55,116 bases of DNA from Zelonia costaricensis (taxonomy: Eukaryota; Euglenozoa; Kinetoplastea; Trypanosomatida; Trypanosomatidae), in assembly GCA_030849075.1 (NCBI GenBank), contig JASAOO010003401.1, positions 1-55,116 of the forward strand. The letters run 5' to 3'. The stretch's first letter is position 1; every line of letters begins with the position of its first letter. The translations under genes were made by a program, and so were the position numbers. This document shows positions 1 to 9,697 of the stretch, one piece after another. The notes under the pieces are model-generated. The model was given only the letters and a program-made list of their open reading frames with translations, searched no databases and was not told where the DNA came from.

Positions 1-255
1 CGCGAACCTCCGGCGTCACCGCCGCCCACGCCACAGCGCTGATGTGAGGGGGCCGTTCTGTGTAAATGTACCACGTCCTCGGACAGGCGCGCCCCCCGGG
101 ACGCCTGCCCTCCCCGGTTTTTTTTTAGGTCGAAAGAGGTTTCCCCGTGCAGTGCCTTGTACTGCTCGTGGAGGACCTCTCCCGGTCCTACGTCGTCCGC
201 CGTCTCATCGCGTTCCGCGCTTGGGGTAGTTTGCAGGAACGGGTCATAGGCTGTC

Positions 256-1228
256 CTAGTCGTCGTCGTCTTCGTCGGTGGAGGGGGCGTCGTGCGCGCT
301 GCTGTCATCACCCCGTTTGCCTTCGTCCGGATGTAGAATCCCAGGGTTGCCGTCGCCGGGTGACTCGTCAGTGTGTAATGGCCCCCATAAGCTCCCCTCT
401 ACTCGGACACGTTGCCCACAAACTGGGCACCGACACGAAAAAGCCATCCTCGACCAAGGTCAGCGGGCAGGCGACCCCGTGCGGTGCCTTGCACGAAAAG
501 GAATGGCTGAGAGCAGTCGTCTCGCACGGACTCGTCGAGTAGACGTGCCCTCCCGTTGTGCTGTGGCTTGCCGTAAGGGTGAACGCTGAACCCCATGCGC
601 ATAAGCGCTTCTGCCGCGTCGGCAGGCTCGCCAGTCTCAAACCCGTACCTGCTGCTGCGCATGTACAGAGCCTCTACCGACAGTGAACGAGGTTGCCCGT
701 CGGCGTAGTTGGCGAGTGTCACTGCCACGAGCATGTAGCACGACTGGCGTTTCGCCGCAGCTGTTGCTGCCTTGTTGTGTGCCTCCCACAGCTCATCCAG
801 GGTCCACGTATGACCGCCTTCCAAATCCGGTGCCCCACGTCGNAGAATGACGCCACCATGTACAGTCCGCAGTCATCACTTCCGCGTGGTTGTTTTGCGC
901 AGCATCCAAACGTCACTTCCAATGTCGGCCAGTGTGTCCGTAGGGACTTGCGTAGGTCCCGTTGAACTGGTTCAGATGGTGCCGAATCGTAGACTGTAAG
1001 CTCGTACGTATCCGTTTTCTGCGTCCACTCCACCAGCCCGGCGATCCAATGATGCCGGACGAAGAGTGGGAAGTACACCACACCGTGTTTCCGCGTTGCG
1101 CTTTTGATCTTCTCGACGCCACGTGCATTGAGGTATGGCAAGGTGTCGCACGTCATCACCAAGCCCTGTGGGAAAAAGCGCTGGAGGATCAAGTCCAGTT
1201 CCCTGTTAGAGGTTTTTCCCGCGCGCAT
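256..1228 (-). pseudogene. Ulp1/adenain-like (C48-type) cysteine protease, reading frame interrupted
   Basis: The start is the ATG at 1228. In the first frame, residues 1-128 show a C48-type catalytic layout: His60 (in HHWIAGLVEW), Asp81 (VYDSAP), Gln113 (AKQPRGSDDCG) and nucleophile Cys120. This arrangement is typical of SUMO proteases and adenovirus-type proteases. The frame fails at the ambiguous base 843; one additional base there would join it to a second open stretch that begins APDLEGGHTWTLDELW and ends at 399. Near 437-442 a T5 run on the sense strand (A5 on plus) marks a second possible slip into a third frame with CRCPVCGQ, a zinc-ribbon-like half motif, and an acidic tail ending DEDDDD at 256. 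Joined nominally, the product would be about 324 residues. In mobile elements and viruses such proteases mature structural proteins. A cellular deSUMOylase is less likely given the gag-like neighbour. The lesions may be true decay or sequencing error. Confidence 0.6.
843..843. other. Ambiguous base (N) coinciding with a frameshift
   Basis: The single N lies inside the protease-like frame exactly where the coding frame is lost. One further base here would restore the frame. This points to an unresolved base call, although real decay is not excluded. Confidence 0.9.
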
Positions 1229-1289
1229 GTCCCCTCCTCACAGCTCTGTTTCCTGCGAACGGCCTGCGTCTGGAACTCTATCTTTGTCC

Positions 1290-2283
1290 CTAGCAGACCC
1301 GCTCAGTTTTTGTCACGCCTGACGGTGCGTTGCCGTCTTCGTTGCTCTCATCGCCTTCTCCGCCGCCGTGCCACATGATGCTGGGTGCCTGTTTCTTGTT
1401 GTTGTTGGACTGCTGCTGTTGCTTTGGCTGTTGGTGTCCTTGTGCATTCTGTTGCTTTCCACCAGACTTCTGCTGCGTGAGCTTCTTGTCAACGTTGGTG
1501 AGGAGCTTTAGAAGCTGGGTAAGGTACTGCTCGACGTTCGTGACATCCATCGCCGCAACCTGCCGGCCGTCCGCGCCGTACACAGGGGCGTACCCTCCGC
1601 CAAGTAGTGGAACCGACTCAGTGCTTCGGAAGAAGCGTGCTGGACCTTGATCCTCTCCTCGCGGTCCGGTCGCGCCGCCCTTGAGCATCGCCTGCGGCTC
1701 TTCTAACATCTGGTAATTCAAGATGTCGAGTTGGCGGGTCGGGAACAGCGGTTGTTGCAGAGCGATGATGCTCGCTCCGTATACGTCGGCCGTGTCGCCG
1801 TACAACTTCTTGGCGATTGTCCAGTTGTGCGCCTGTGCCTGCTCGGCCACTGGTAGGTGGAGAAACCGTGCCATCATCTCTAGTCCGCCGTCACCCTCAT
1901 CGTCCGCGAAGATGGTGTACGTCGCAACCAGGACTTCCACCGTTGTGAGGGCCTTGAATTTCGCCCTTGTCACAAACTCCTCTTGCATGCGGAGCTTATC
2001 CACATTCTTGAGGACCGAGTCCAGTGCCTTTTACGGCCTTGCGTGTCTCCAACTTCCACGGCTGTGTCCTTGCTTCCGTCTCGAAAGACATGTACTCCCT
2101 TACGCCTTCGTCGGGTTTCGGGTTTGGGTCAGAGAGACCTGCCGCCTTCACTGTGGCATCTGACATCCGCTGCATATAAACGACAACTTTTTAGTGAAAA
2201 TCAGCTTCCGAGATCAACCCCTTGTCCTTTAGCAAGATGGGGCCGTTCAGGTACTCCTGGATGGACGGTTGAGGAACGGGCAT
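1290..2283 (-). pseudogene. Gag-like or structural protein of unknown family, with in-frame stop and frameshift
   Basis: No known domain is recognised. Reading begins at the ATG at 2283 (MPVPQPSIQEYLNGP), meets TAA at about 2191-2193, and continues in the same frame through ATGs at 2175 and 2166 (MSDATVKAAGLSD). Near 2030 an A4 run on the sense strand carries what looks like one extra base; skipping it joins the frame to DSVLKNVDKLRMQEEF, which stays open to the stop at 1290. The C-terminal 60 residues are rich in Gln, Asn and Lys (QPKQQQQSNNNKKQ) and then acidic. The total is about 330 residues. A central part without low complexity followed by a basic, disordered tail resembles nucleocapsid or gag organisation, but this is analogy only. 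It lies just upstream of the protease-like frame on the same strand, as structural and protease genes often do in retroelements and viruses. Confidence 0.45.
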
Positions 2284-2581
2284 TGTTTGTGAGTCGGGAG
2301 TGGTTGTGTGTAGTAGTTTTTGTTTTTGCCTGAGATGGAGGTTGGCACGGGTGTTAGGCGAGAGAGCTGCGGCTGTAAGTAGATGCAAATTCCAAAGAGG
2401 GAGGTAATGTTCAAACGGAAGTGGAGCTCCAAGTATGGCATATTGTTCACACCATTCTATGCCTCTATGGCCTTTTCCAAATTCGTTTGCTGTCCTTCTC
2501 GGCTTGCCCCAACTTGGCCAGCTTGGTTTCATATCACACATACTTCGACACGCTCTAACCTTCCCGGTTGCGCTGTGCATC

Positions 2582-2621
<40 letters not shown>

Positions 2622-4802
2622 CACAAGGCCAAAACAGAGAGAGGGAGACGCGGAATCGGCAAATAGAGTGCGAGGTGGTGAGCAGCCCCAGCACCGTTGG
2701 TCAGAGAGCGGGGGAGCGGCGGCGCAGATGTTCGTGCCTTCGTGAGCGACGCTCTGGCTGTGACTGAGATAAGCGCCTGGTACGCCGCATCAGAGCGGTG
2801 GCACTTCTTATCCTTTACTCGGACACACACGCACCCGAGGGAGGCGGGAAAAGAAACTAAATGTGAAATGCCAGGCGCTTGTCACGGTGCACACGGAGAT
2901 GTCCCTACCCGCGGCGGCCCATGTTGATGTGCGCACTGTGAGTGTGTCTGGAGGAGACTTAGAATGCCCCCGTCGGAGGCGTGGGAGGCAAAGAAAAGAA
3001 GGACGTGTGCGAATAGGGTGGTGGTCGCCATGCGGGAAAAAAACCTTCACTTTCGTTGCCAGCTTGAACTATACACGGCGTCGTGGACGCGTGGCGCGTC
3101 CGTTTGTCCTGATGTGTCGGTGTGTCTGTCTGTCTCTGCCTACTCCGTCACGTACCTAGCCTCGACATGTCAGCAACTCCACCTCACACTCCGTCCCCGT
3201 CTGGCAAAGAAGTCGTCACGGCACCCCCGCAGCAAGCAGAACACACAAATTCGAATAGTGTCACGCTCTTCGTCGGGGGAGCGGGAGGAAGGTGTGAGTG
3301 GGACCCAATGCCGGATATCAGCGGCGAAGTGCGACACAGCGGGGAAGCGCTGCCAGCACCACACGTGGCACGACAGAACAGGGGGGCGCTGAATCAGTGC
3401 AACCGGTACAGTCCTGGGCGAACACCCTCCCCCCCCCCCCACACACACAGGCAGACAGACGGCAAGTGAACCCACAAGCGGTGAAGATAAAAACACACTT
3501 CGGACAACAGCAAACAAAAATGTGGACACACTCTAGACCAAGTGAAGTGTAGACATACACAGATGTAAAGGCGTGCTTGGAGGAGCGCACACACACGCAA
3601 AAAAAGAAAGATGGCGCCGCCCTCGCACACGTGCGACACGCGAACACTCAACCCCGAGCGCAAACACGTACAAAACACACAAAACCCTCTCTGAGGTGCT
3701 GTCACACACTCGCATCCCTACGCCCTGTGAAACACGCTTCGAGGTCGCAAGACAGACACGGCAGGGCTGTACACATCGGTGCAAGCTCCCCCTTTCTCGG
3801 CCAGGAGAACGGAGGAGAAGAGAAGACAACGCAAGCGGAAAACAACAACAACAAGATCGGCAGCGGCGCAAAGAAAATGGCGGAAGGGGCACGCGTAACA
3901 GCCACACGCAAAACACGCACACACAAAAAAAGCAAGAAGTCTAAGGTGAGCAAAAAGGGGAGCGGAACAAAAAAAAGCAAACGAGAAAACAAAGGACGAG
4001 GGTGGACGGAGACGTGAACCGATCAGGAGGGAGAAGAAAGGAACGACAACAACGAGCATCGCGATGGAAGCTAGGATGCCCCCCCCTGCCACATCAGCAC
4101 GGGGGACGGGGAGGGGGGGGGGGGCATCAGGCACTATCTGAGCACAGGGAACACGACTTCCTTTCCAGCTTTCCCTTTTATGTCAGGAACACACGCGAAG
4201 ACCACCTGCGAAGAGACCAGCCAAGGTGCACCTCGTCGCGGAGGTGCACGCGCACAACGACGAAACACACGCACGCAGGCACATGAGCAGCAAAAATATG
4301 GAGGGAGACACACACACACACACATAGCTCGCATAAGTACTCTCTTCTTCTCGGCAACGTGCCAAAGGAGGGGGGATCACAACGAGTGGACAGCGGGACG
4401 GTGCTCTACACAAACGCTCATGGACGCGAAAAATGGAAACAGAAAACAGATCATGTGCCATTATCGGGTGCGCTTGCTTTTAAGAAACGTCCGCTGCCGG
4501 CAGCAGCAGCAGCAGCAACGGCGGCGGCGGCAAGCAGCGGCCCACTCCGAAACGCCGCCGCACCCACAATGAAGAAACGGGGAACACTGTGGCGCGCCGA
4601 GCCACACACACGCATAGGCACAGGCACAGACGCAAACACACAGGGGCAGCAGAAAGACGCGGAGAAGCAAACTTCTTCTCCTCCGGGAAGCTCTTCGCAG
4701 AAGCTCGTCTGTACATGGTAGGAGCTGGGGGAGATCAAGGGAGGCTCGAGTCGGAGGGAGGGGGAGCTTGCGTGGGTAGCTGCGCCAAGGAGCAGCGCAA
4801 CT
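2284..4802. other. Intergenic spacer and 3' UTR region downstream of the DHHC gene
   Basis: No convincing gene. The stretch holds a long GT microsatellite (2584-2620), a CA run near 4308-4325, a C run near 3430-3440 and a G run near 4113-4124. There is also a CAG/GGC triplet stretch at 4500-4535. Reading frames on both strands are low-complexity His/Thr, Cys/Val or Ser/Arg translations of these repeats. It should contain the DHHC 3' UTR and polyadenylation site on the minus strand, but their limits cannot be set. Confidence 0.6.
2584..2620. repeat. (GT)n microsatellite
   Basis: An uninterrupted GT dinucleotide run of about 18 units. It marks the change from the element-like block on the left to typical kinetoplastid spacer on the right. 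Confidence 0.95.
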
Positions 4803-7037
4803 CTAACAGCAGCAGCAGGGAAACTTGCGCTTCTTGTCCATGTGCTCCATCGTCTCGCCGGTCGGGAACTTCACTGTCCGCTCGCGCTTGCTGAGGATGT
4901 GCTGGTACGTGGTCTGGCCGACGATGCAGAGGTATATGTGGAAGCCCAGGAGGTGGACCATCGGTCCAATGCCGACAAGGATGACAACGCACATGACGAT
5001 GGGGCCTACGCGGAAGTACGCGTTGTGCGCCTCGAGCTCGACCCACCACCGTGCGAGCAGGGTCACACCACTGACGAAGCCGATCAGCGTCGCACAGACG
5101 GCGGCAGAGACGAAGGAGAAGAACAGGCGGTAGTTCTTGCTTCCCACGCACATGTTCAACCACTTGCAGTGGTGGTCGAAGCCCTCGACGCACTTGTTGC
5201 ACGCCTTGCAGTGCTTCGAGTCCACGTGCGTGCGCCGCCTGCAGAAGGTGCACATCTCGCCCTCGTTGCTGCGGTCGGTGCAGTCCCTGAAGGAGACGAG
5301 AATGAGCGACGCGTAGAGCCAGACGATGCCGAGCGAGGCGAGCACCGTGAAGACGATGAGCTCGGCCAGACAGTTGCGGTGGTCCTTGGTGTAGAGCAAG
5401 ATGTACGCAACGACGACGCTGGACCAGAACAGGCCAATCACAATCACCTCGAAGGCCAGCGCAATCACCTGCATGGTGTGCAGCGGCCGCTCAAACGCGT
5501 GCCGGCGCTGCTCGCTGTGCCGCCAGCTGTCCGGGTCCCTGCCGGGGTCTACGCACAGCGAACAGCACGGCTGCGACGTGCGCGGGATCTCGTGGTCGTC
5601 GTCGACCCAGTCCTCACTCAGGGAGGCGTCCTGCGCACCACCGCCACCGCCGCCGTCCCCTGCGCCGGTGCCAGCGCGCATCGAGCTGCCGCGTGTGCGG
5701 AGCGCGGTACCCGGCCCACTCCTCCCGAAGCTGCCGCCGACGCCGGACAGCCCATCCCGGTCGTCGCTATACCGCCGCTTCTCTGCCACCTCCATCGCGT
5801 CGGCGATGGGGACGTCGCCGTCGATGGGCCCGAGAGAGGCACAGCGCAGTCGCGAGATGCTGTTCTCGCCCACGCTGTTGGCCGCCGGCACGGGCACGGC
5901 CACGATCGTGCGGGAGGGCAGCTGGTTGCCGCGCTCGTCCTCGGGTTCAAGCCGCAGCGTGCCGGTGGGCACGACGACCGCGGCCTCCAACACTGCCGCC
6001 GCCCCGCTGCTGCTGCGGCCGCCACCCCCGCGCCCCCGCTCGGACGCGGGGCTGAAGAGCTCCGACGGCTCCGACGGCGAGGAGGCCGCCGCGGCGGAGG
6101 ACGCGGTAATGGGCACCCTCGTCACCGTCCGCGGTGGTGGCGCAGACGGCGCCGTGCTGGCTGGCGTCGTCGTCGTGGCGGTGGACGGGGCGTCCATGGC
6201 AAGCGGGGCCGCGCTGGACCGCGGCTTGACGGGTTGCATGGCGTACTCGTCCAGCGTGGGGATCACCGACTCACGGAGCGCCGAGAAGGGGGAGAGCCCC
6301 GTTGCGGCGCTCGCGGTGGCCGACGTGCCATTGGTGCCAGACGCGTCGCTCTGGCGTGCGCTGGAGCGGCCTGGGGCGCAGGCGCTGCTGCCCTGATGCG
6401 ACGGCGGCCCGCCCGCCACGGAGGCGTACGTCGCGGACACCTGCGGGACCGCGCTGATGGACAGCGATCCTGCGGCGAGCGGCGGCTCCCCGCGTGGGGG
6501 TGTGGCCGGCATGAGGCTGTGCTTGCGCGACGTGGTGTTGCTGCCACTCGGAGTCGGCGTGCCCACGGCGCTGGCGAGACGCTCCTGCTCTAGCTTCTCG
6601 TCGTAGTCCGTCATCTTCATCACCTCGCTGTTGAGCGCCACCTTCTTCGTCGGCTTAGGAGCCGCCCCAGTGGTTGGTAGCGGCGGTGCTGCTGCTGCTG
6701 GGGTCGCTGGCGCCGCTGGTGCGATGGCCCCGACCTCCCCGCCGTTGGCGGCGGCGGCGCTGCTTCGCGACTTGGACCGGTGCTTGTGTGGCTGCGAGAC
6801 CGACGAGCGCGTTTCGGAGCCGCCAGCACTGTCGCGGTGCCGGTGGTGGTGGCGTCGGCGGCTTCCAGGCACGGAGTCGACCACGCTGGGGTCGGTGGGC
6901 ACCGCGGTGGCGTCGGCGTGGGTGTGGGCGGCGTCCCGAGAGTTCAGTGCGGAGGGCCGCAGCGTCGCCGGTGGCAAAGAAGACGCCTGTGGCTGCTGCG
7001 ACGACGACTTCGGCTGCTGCTCTACCGGGGCGCTCAT
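4803..7037 (-). CDS. DHHC-type zinc-finger protein S-acyltransferase (palmitoyltransferase)
   Basis: A 744-residue membrane enzyme that should transfer palmitate from acyl-CoA to cysteines of target proteins. The first 510 residues are Ser/Ala/Pro-rich and probably disordered. Four membrane segments follow at roughly 519-547, 555-582, 636-665 and 675-704. Between segments 2 and 3 lies the cytosolic cysteine-rich domain (CTFCRRRTHVDSKHCKACNKC) with the DHHC tetrad at 621-624; Cys624 is the expected acyl-enzyme residue. The family TTxE motif after the last segment reads TTYQ. The protein ends in FPCCCC, four cysteines that could themselves be acylated. The start was set at the ATG at 7037 (MSAPVEQQP) because upstream in-frame sequence is microsatellite translation and a good splice acceptor lies at 7089-7090. 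Stop is TAG at 4803. The N-terminal extension is long for the family, in which most members have 300-500 residues. Confidence 0.95.
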   Translation of the reverse strand: MSAPVEQQPKSSSQQPQASSLPPATLRPSALNSRDAAHTHADATAVPTDPSVVDSVPGSRRRHHHRHRDSAGGSETRSSVSQPHKHRSKSRSSAAAANGGEVGAIAPAAPATPAAAAPPLPTTGAAPKPTKKVALNSEVMKMTDYDEKLEQERLASAVGTPTPSGSNTTSRKHSLMPATPPRGEPPLAAGSLSISAVPQVSATYASVAGGPPSHQGSSACAPGRSSARQSDASGTNGTSATASAATGLSPFSALRESVIPTLDEYAMQPVKPRSSAAPLAMDAPSTATTTTPASTAPSAPPPRTVTRVPITASSAAAASSPSEPSELFSPASERGRGGGGRSSSGAAAVLEAAVVVPTGTLRLEPEDERGNQLPSRTIVAVPVPAANSVGENSISRLRCASLGPIDGDVPIADAMEVAEKRRYSDDRDGLSGVGGSFGRSGPGTALRTRGSSMRAGTGAGDGGGGGGAQDASLSEDWVDDDHEIPRTSQPCCSLCVDPGRDPDSWRHSEQRRHAFERPLHTMQVIALAFEVIVIGLFWSSVVVAYILLYTKDHRNCLAELIVFTVLASLGIVWLYASLILVSFRDCTDRSNEGEMCTFCRRRTHVDSKHCKACNKCVEGFDHHCKWLNMCVGSKNYRLFFSFVSAAVCATLIGFVSGVTLLARWWVELEAHNAYFRVGPIVMCVVILVGIGPMVHLLGFHIYLCIVGQTTYQHILSKRERTVKFPTGETMEHMDKKRKFPCCCC

Positions 7038-7088
7038 GTTGACGGCAGTGACGTATTCCACACGATCTGCCCGACCGCGGCTGATACT

Positions 7089-7150
7089 CTGTTCAGCAGA
7101 GGGGGGAGGGGGAGTGAGCGAAGGGAGGAGCAAAGTGGGGTGGAGGAGGG
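7089..7150 (-). promoter_or_regulatory. Candidate spliced-leader trans-splice acceptor for the DHHC gene
   Basis: On the minus strand a long C/T tract (plus 7100-7150, G/A-rich) is followed by TGCTGAACAG. The AG is at 7089-7090, about 50 nt upstream of the start at 7037. This is the usual kinetoplastid pyrimidine tract plus AG arrangement and supports the chosen start. Exact use needs transcript data. Confidence 0.5.
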
Positions 7151-8700
7151 AGGGACAGATGGAGAAAAGGAGGCGCACCACACTCACACACGGATCGAGT
7201 AACGCGTCGAGCCTTCCGAAATGAAATAGCGGAAGAGAAGACACGAGAAAAAAAACGCAGCAAGTCGCAGTGAAGCAGCCAAGACGAGCACGCGAGCGCT
7301 TTGTAAACCCGAGGGAGGAGGAGGAGGAGGAGGAGAAGCACGGGAGACAAAAAGGGAAGAGGGAAGAGCGACAAAGACGACTGCACACGAGGTAGCGCGT
7401 GTTTGTGTCTGCGTGGCGGTTGGTGTGTACTTGTGTGTGTGTGTGGCTGTTTTCTTTGTTTTTTTTTGATTTGGTGTGTGTGTGTATGCACGTATATGTA
7501 TACCTCCCCTCCTCCCCGTCTGCTAGTGCGAGTTGGTGGGCGAGCGGCCCCAAACAGCCGGTGAAACAAACAAGAAAAGTCCGGAGAGCAAACACAAAGA
7601 ACGCAAGAGAAACAGCGAAGCGTCTGCCTCACACAAAGAAAAAAACGGAGGAGCAAGAGGACAAAGCCTGGCCAAGAAACAAAGGCGCACAGGAGTCTCT
7701 GTTGTCGGCCCGCAAACCGAGAAACGGACAAGGTGACGAGTCGCACTTGCGATTAGAAATTACGCCGACAGACGATGCGCACGTGCGGGCACGCGGGGAA
7801 GGGGGGGGGCAGGGAAAACCGAACACCAACACTGGCGAGCAACAAAAAAAAAAGAAAAAAGTGGAGCCAATTCTTCAACGCGGCGGGTGTTGCGCTTGAC
7901 GGCGTGGCAGGCTTCACGGCAGGAGCACACCCAAGCCTCCGTAGAAATGGCACGTGAGAAGACGTGGGCGAAGGCGGGGTGAGGGGGGGGGGGAGTTGGG
8001 TAGCGCTCACTTCGAAAAACCTGCAGAGTGGACGGCGTGCTCACGCGAGCGGGGGACGGATCAGAACAGAAACGAAAGGGAAGATGCGAGAAAGATGATC
8101 CTACTCTCGAGGAGACACCCGCGAGCGGCGCGCCGCAAAGAACGAGGTACGTGCAAGCTGACACTAACTTTCCAAACCAAATGTGGCAAAGAGAAGATCG
8201 CAGAGTGCCACAGAGCCTGCTGTTGTTGCTGTGTTCTCTTGTTCTCTCTCTCTCTTAACAAGAAGGGGCCGACCTTTACGCGTCTCGCGGCACTCTCGCC
8301 GAAGGAAGGAGAGAAATCGAAAGCGAATGCGGTGTCAAGAGTGCGCGGCGGCGCCAGCAAGCCGGGCTTGACGTACCGAGACGAGCACCGCAACGCCGTG
8401 CCGATTATTGCACTGTGGCGTGTCACTGGTGCAACTACTACAAGAAGGAATTTGGATGAGCCAGACTGTACAAGGCGTGAGTGTGTTTGTGTGTGTGGGT
8501 GGGTGGGTGTATTCCTCTACGGATCCGTCCTTTTTGTTGACGTTTGTGTGTTTGTGTGCACACGCTCTTCTGCTGCACGTTACGCGCGTGTTGGGAGGTG
8601 AGGGGCGTCCGTGCGACACCGCACAGGTGTGAGGTGGTGGATGAGAAGAGGGGGAGAGAAAGTCAGAGGAGATTGCAAGTAATTGAAGGGAGGACAGTGA

Positions 8701-8724
8701 TGTGTGTGTGTGTGTGTGTGTGTG
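8701..8724. repeat. (TG)n microsatellite
   Basis: About 12 TG units followed by an imperfect continuation. Confidence 0.9.
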
Positions 8725-9697
8725 CGTGTGTAGTGAGTAGCATCTTATGCAGCACAGCAGCCACGGTAAGGAGCTCGTCACCCCCCCCCCCCCCTTCGTC
8801 GTCCGCCTTCGCACTCCAAGCGCAGCACACAAGGGAAAACGCTTCATCAGTGGCCGCGGACTGCGAAGTGGACAGCAAGATCAGCACGGAGGGGACCAAT
8901 CAAAGGCGCAAGCGATCTGCCGCGGCGCGTGGCGCAGGCCTCTTGGCGAACACCGCATGTGCCATCACCACCCTCTTCTTTTCCGTCACACCCGCCTCTC
9001 CCATTAATCCCACTGCCCGCTGGGGCACCCCCACCGGACACTCCTTCCCGCAGTCGCCCCTCGTGTTATCGCCCTGTTTCGCGGTGGCGTCCGTTTCTGT
9101 GTGCGTTCGCTCAGCTTCTGGTTTGTTGGTGGATTAGAGACATGCACGGAAACGTGAAACGCGTCGTTGCTTTCATGTTCTTGCAGTTTCTGGTGTTCTC
9201 GCCGGCGGCCGCCGCGCACACACACGCGCGCAACGGCTAAAGGGAGCTCCACTGCAAATCGCAGCTCGAGCCCCAGCGCGTGCACGTGTCAAGGGACGCA
9301 CGAGGTGATGGAGAGTGGCGACGGCGGACATCACAGCCATGGCAGCAGAGAGAGGAGGTTGAAGCACCGCAACGCAGCGCGTCTGCGTCACTGACGCCGC
9401 AGCCCGCTCGCCTCGTGCCGCTCATCTGGCGCGCGTGCCTGCCTCACTTCGCCCCCATCCCTCTTCCCTCCCCCACCCTCCTCGCACGTCGACCACGCAC
9501 AAGCACCAACAAAGTGCCTCGTCGGCGCCGGGAGAAGGGAGCAGCCGGAGAACGAAGAGAGAAAAAAACAGGAAAGAAGCACAGGAGACATTCAACACAG
9601 CATTCGCACCATCAACGCAGACCGACGCACGCGCGCGCACGCCTGAACCACAAACACGACTAAACCGCCTTCTGCGCTTTTTGTTTGTTGGTTGGTT

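Larger units (their letters stand above)
1..2283 (-). mobile_element. Probable remnant of a mobile or virus-derived element (gag-like ORF plus Ulp1-like protease)
   Basis: Two neighbouring minus-strand reading frames, 61 bp apart, encode a gag-like protein with a Gln/Asn-rich basic tail and an adenain/Ulp1-type cysteine protease. This gene pair is unlike normal kinetoplastid housekeeping genes. The block has few microsatellites and balanced codon use, whereas the flank to its right is microsatellite-rich and begins with a long GT run at 2584. Both frames are broken (an in-frame TAA and frame slips near 2030, 843 and 440). The left boundary lies outside the window and no terminal repeats were seen, so the ends given are only the limits of the evidence. 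Kinetoplastids carry several retroelement families, including telomere-associated TATE and VIPER-type elements. I see neither a reverse transcriptase nor a tyrosine recombinase here, so no family is assigned. The mobile-element interpretation is inference. Confidence 0.5.
7038..9697. other. Intergenic spacer between the giant gene and the DHHC gene
   Basis: It contains the 5' UTR of the DHHC gene on the left and the 3' UTR of the giant gene on the right. Visible items are a GGA triplet run (7315-7334), GT runs near 7431-7445 and 8701-8724, and C or G homopolymers near 7800, 7982 and 8780. No gene or structured RNA is recognised. Confidence 0.6.

Noticed and set aside
2100..2130. Telomere-like GGGTTT units
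   Set aside because: Only two imperfect units are present, and they are explained as codons of the gag-like frame (PNPKP on the minus strand). No TTAGGG array is present.
4842..6593. 583-residue plus-strand open frame opposite the DHHC gene
   Set aside because: It is a high-GC shadow of the minus-strand gene, with Arg/Ala/Gly-rich composition and no family features. The minus strand has a clear DHHC domain.
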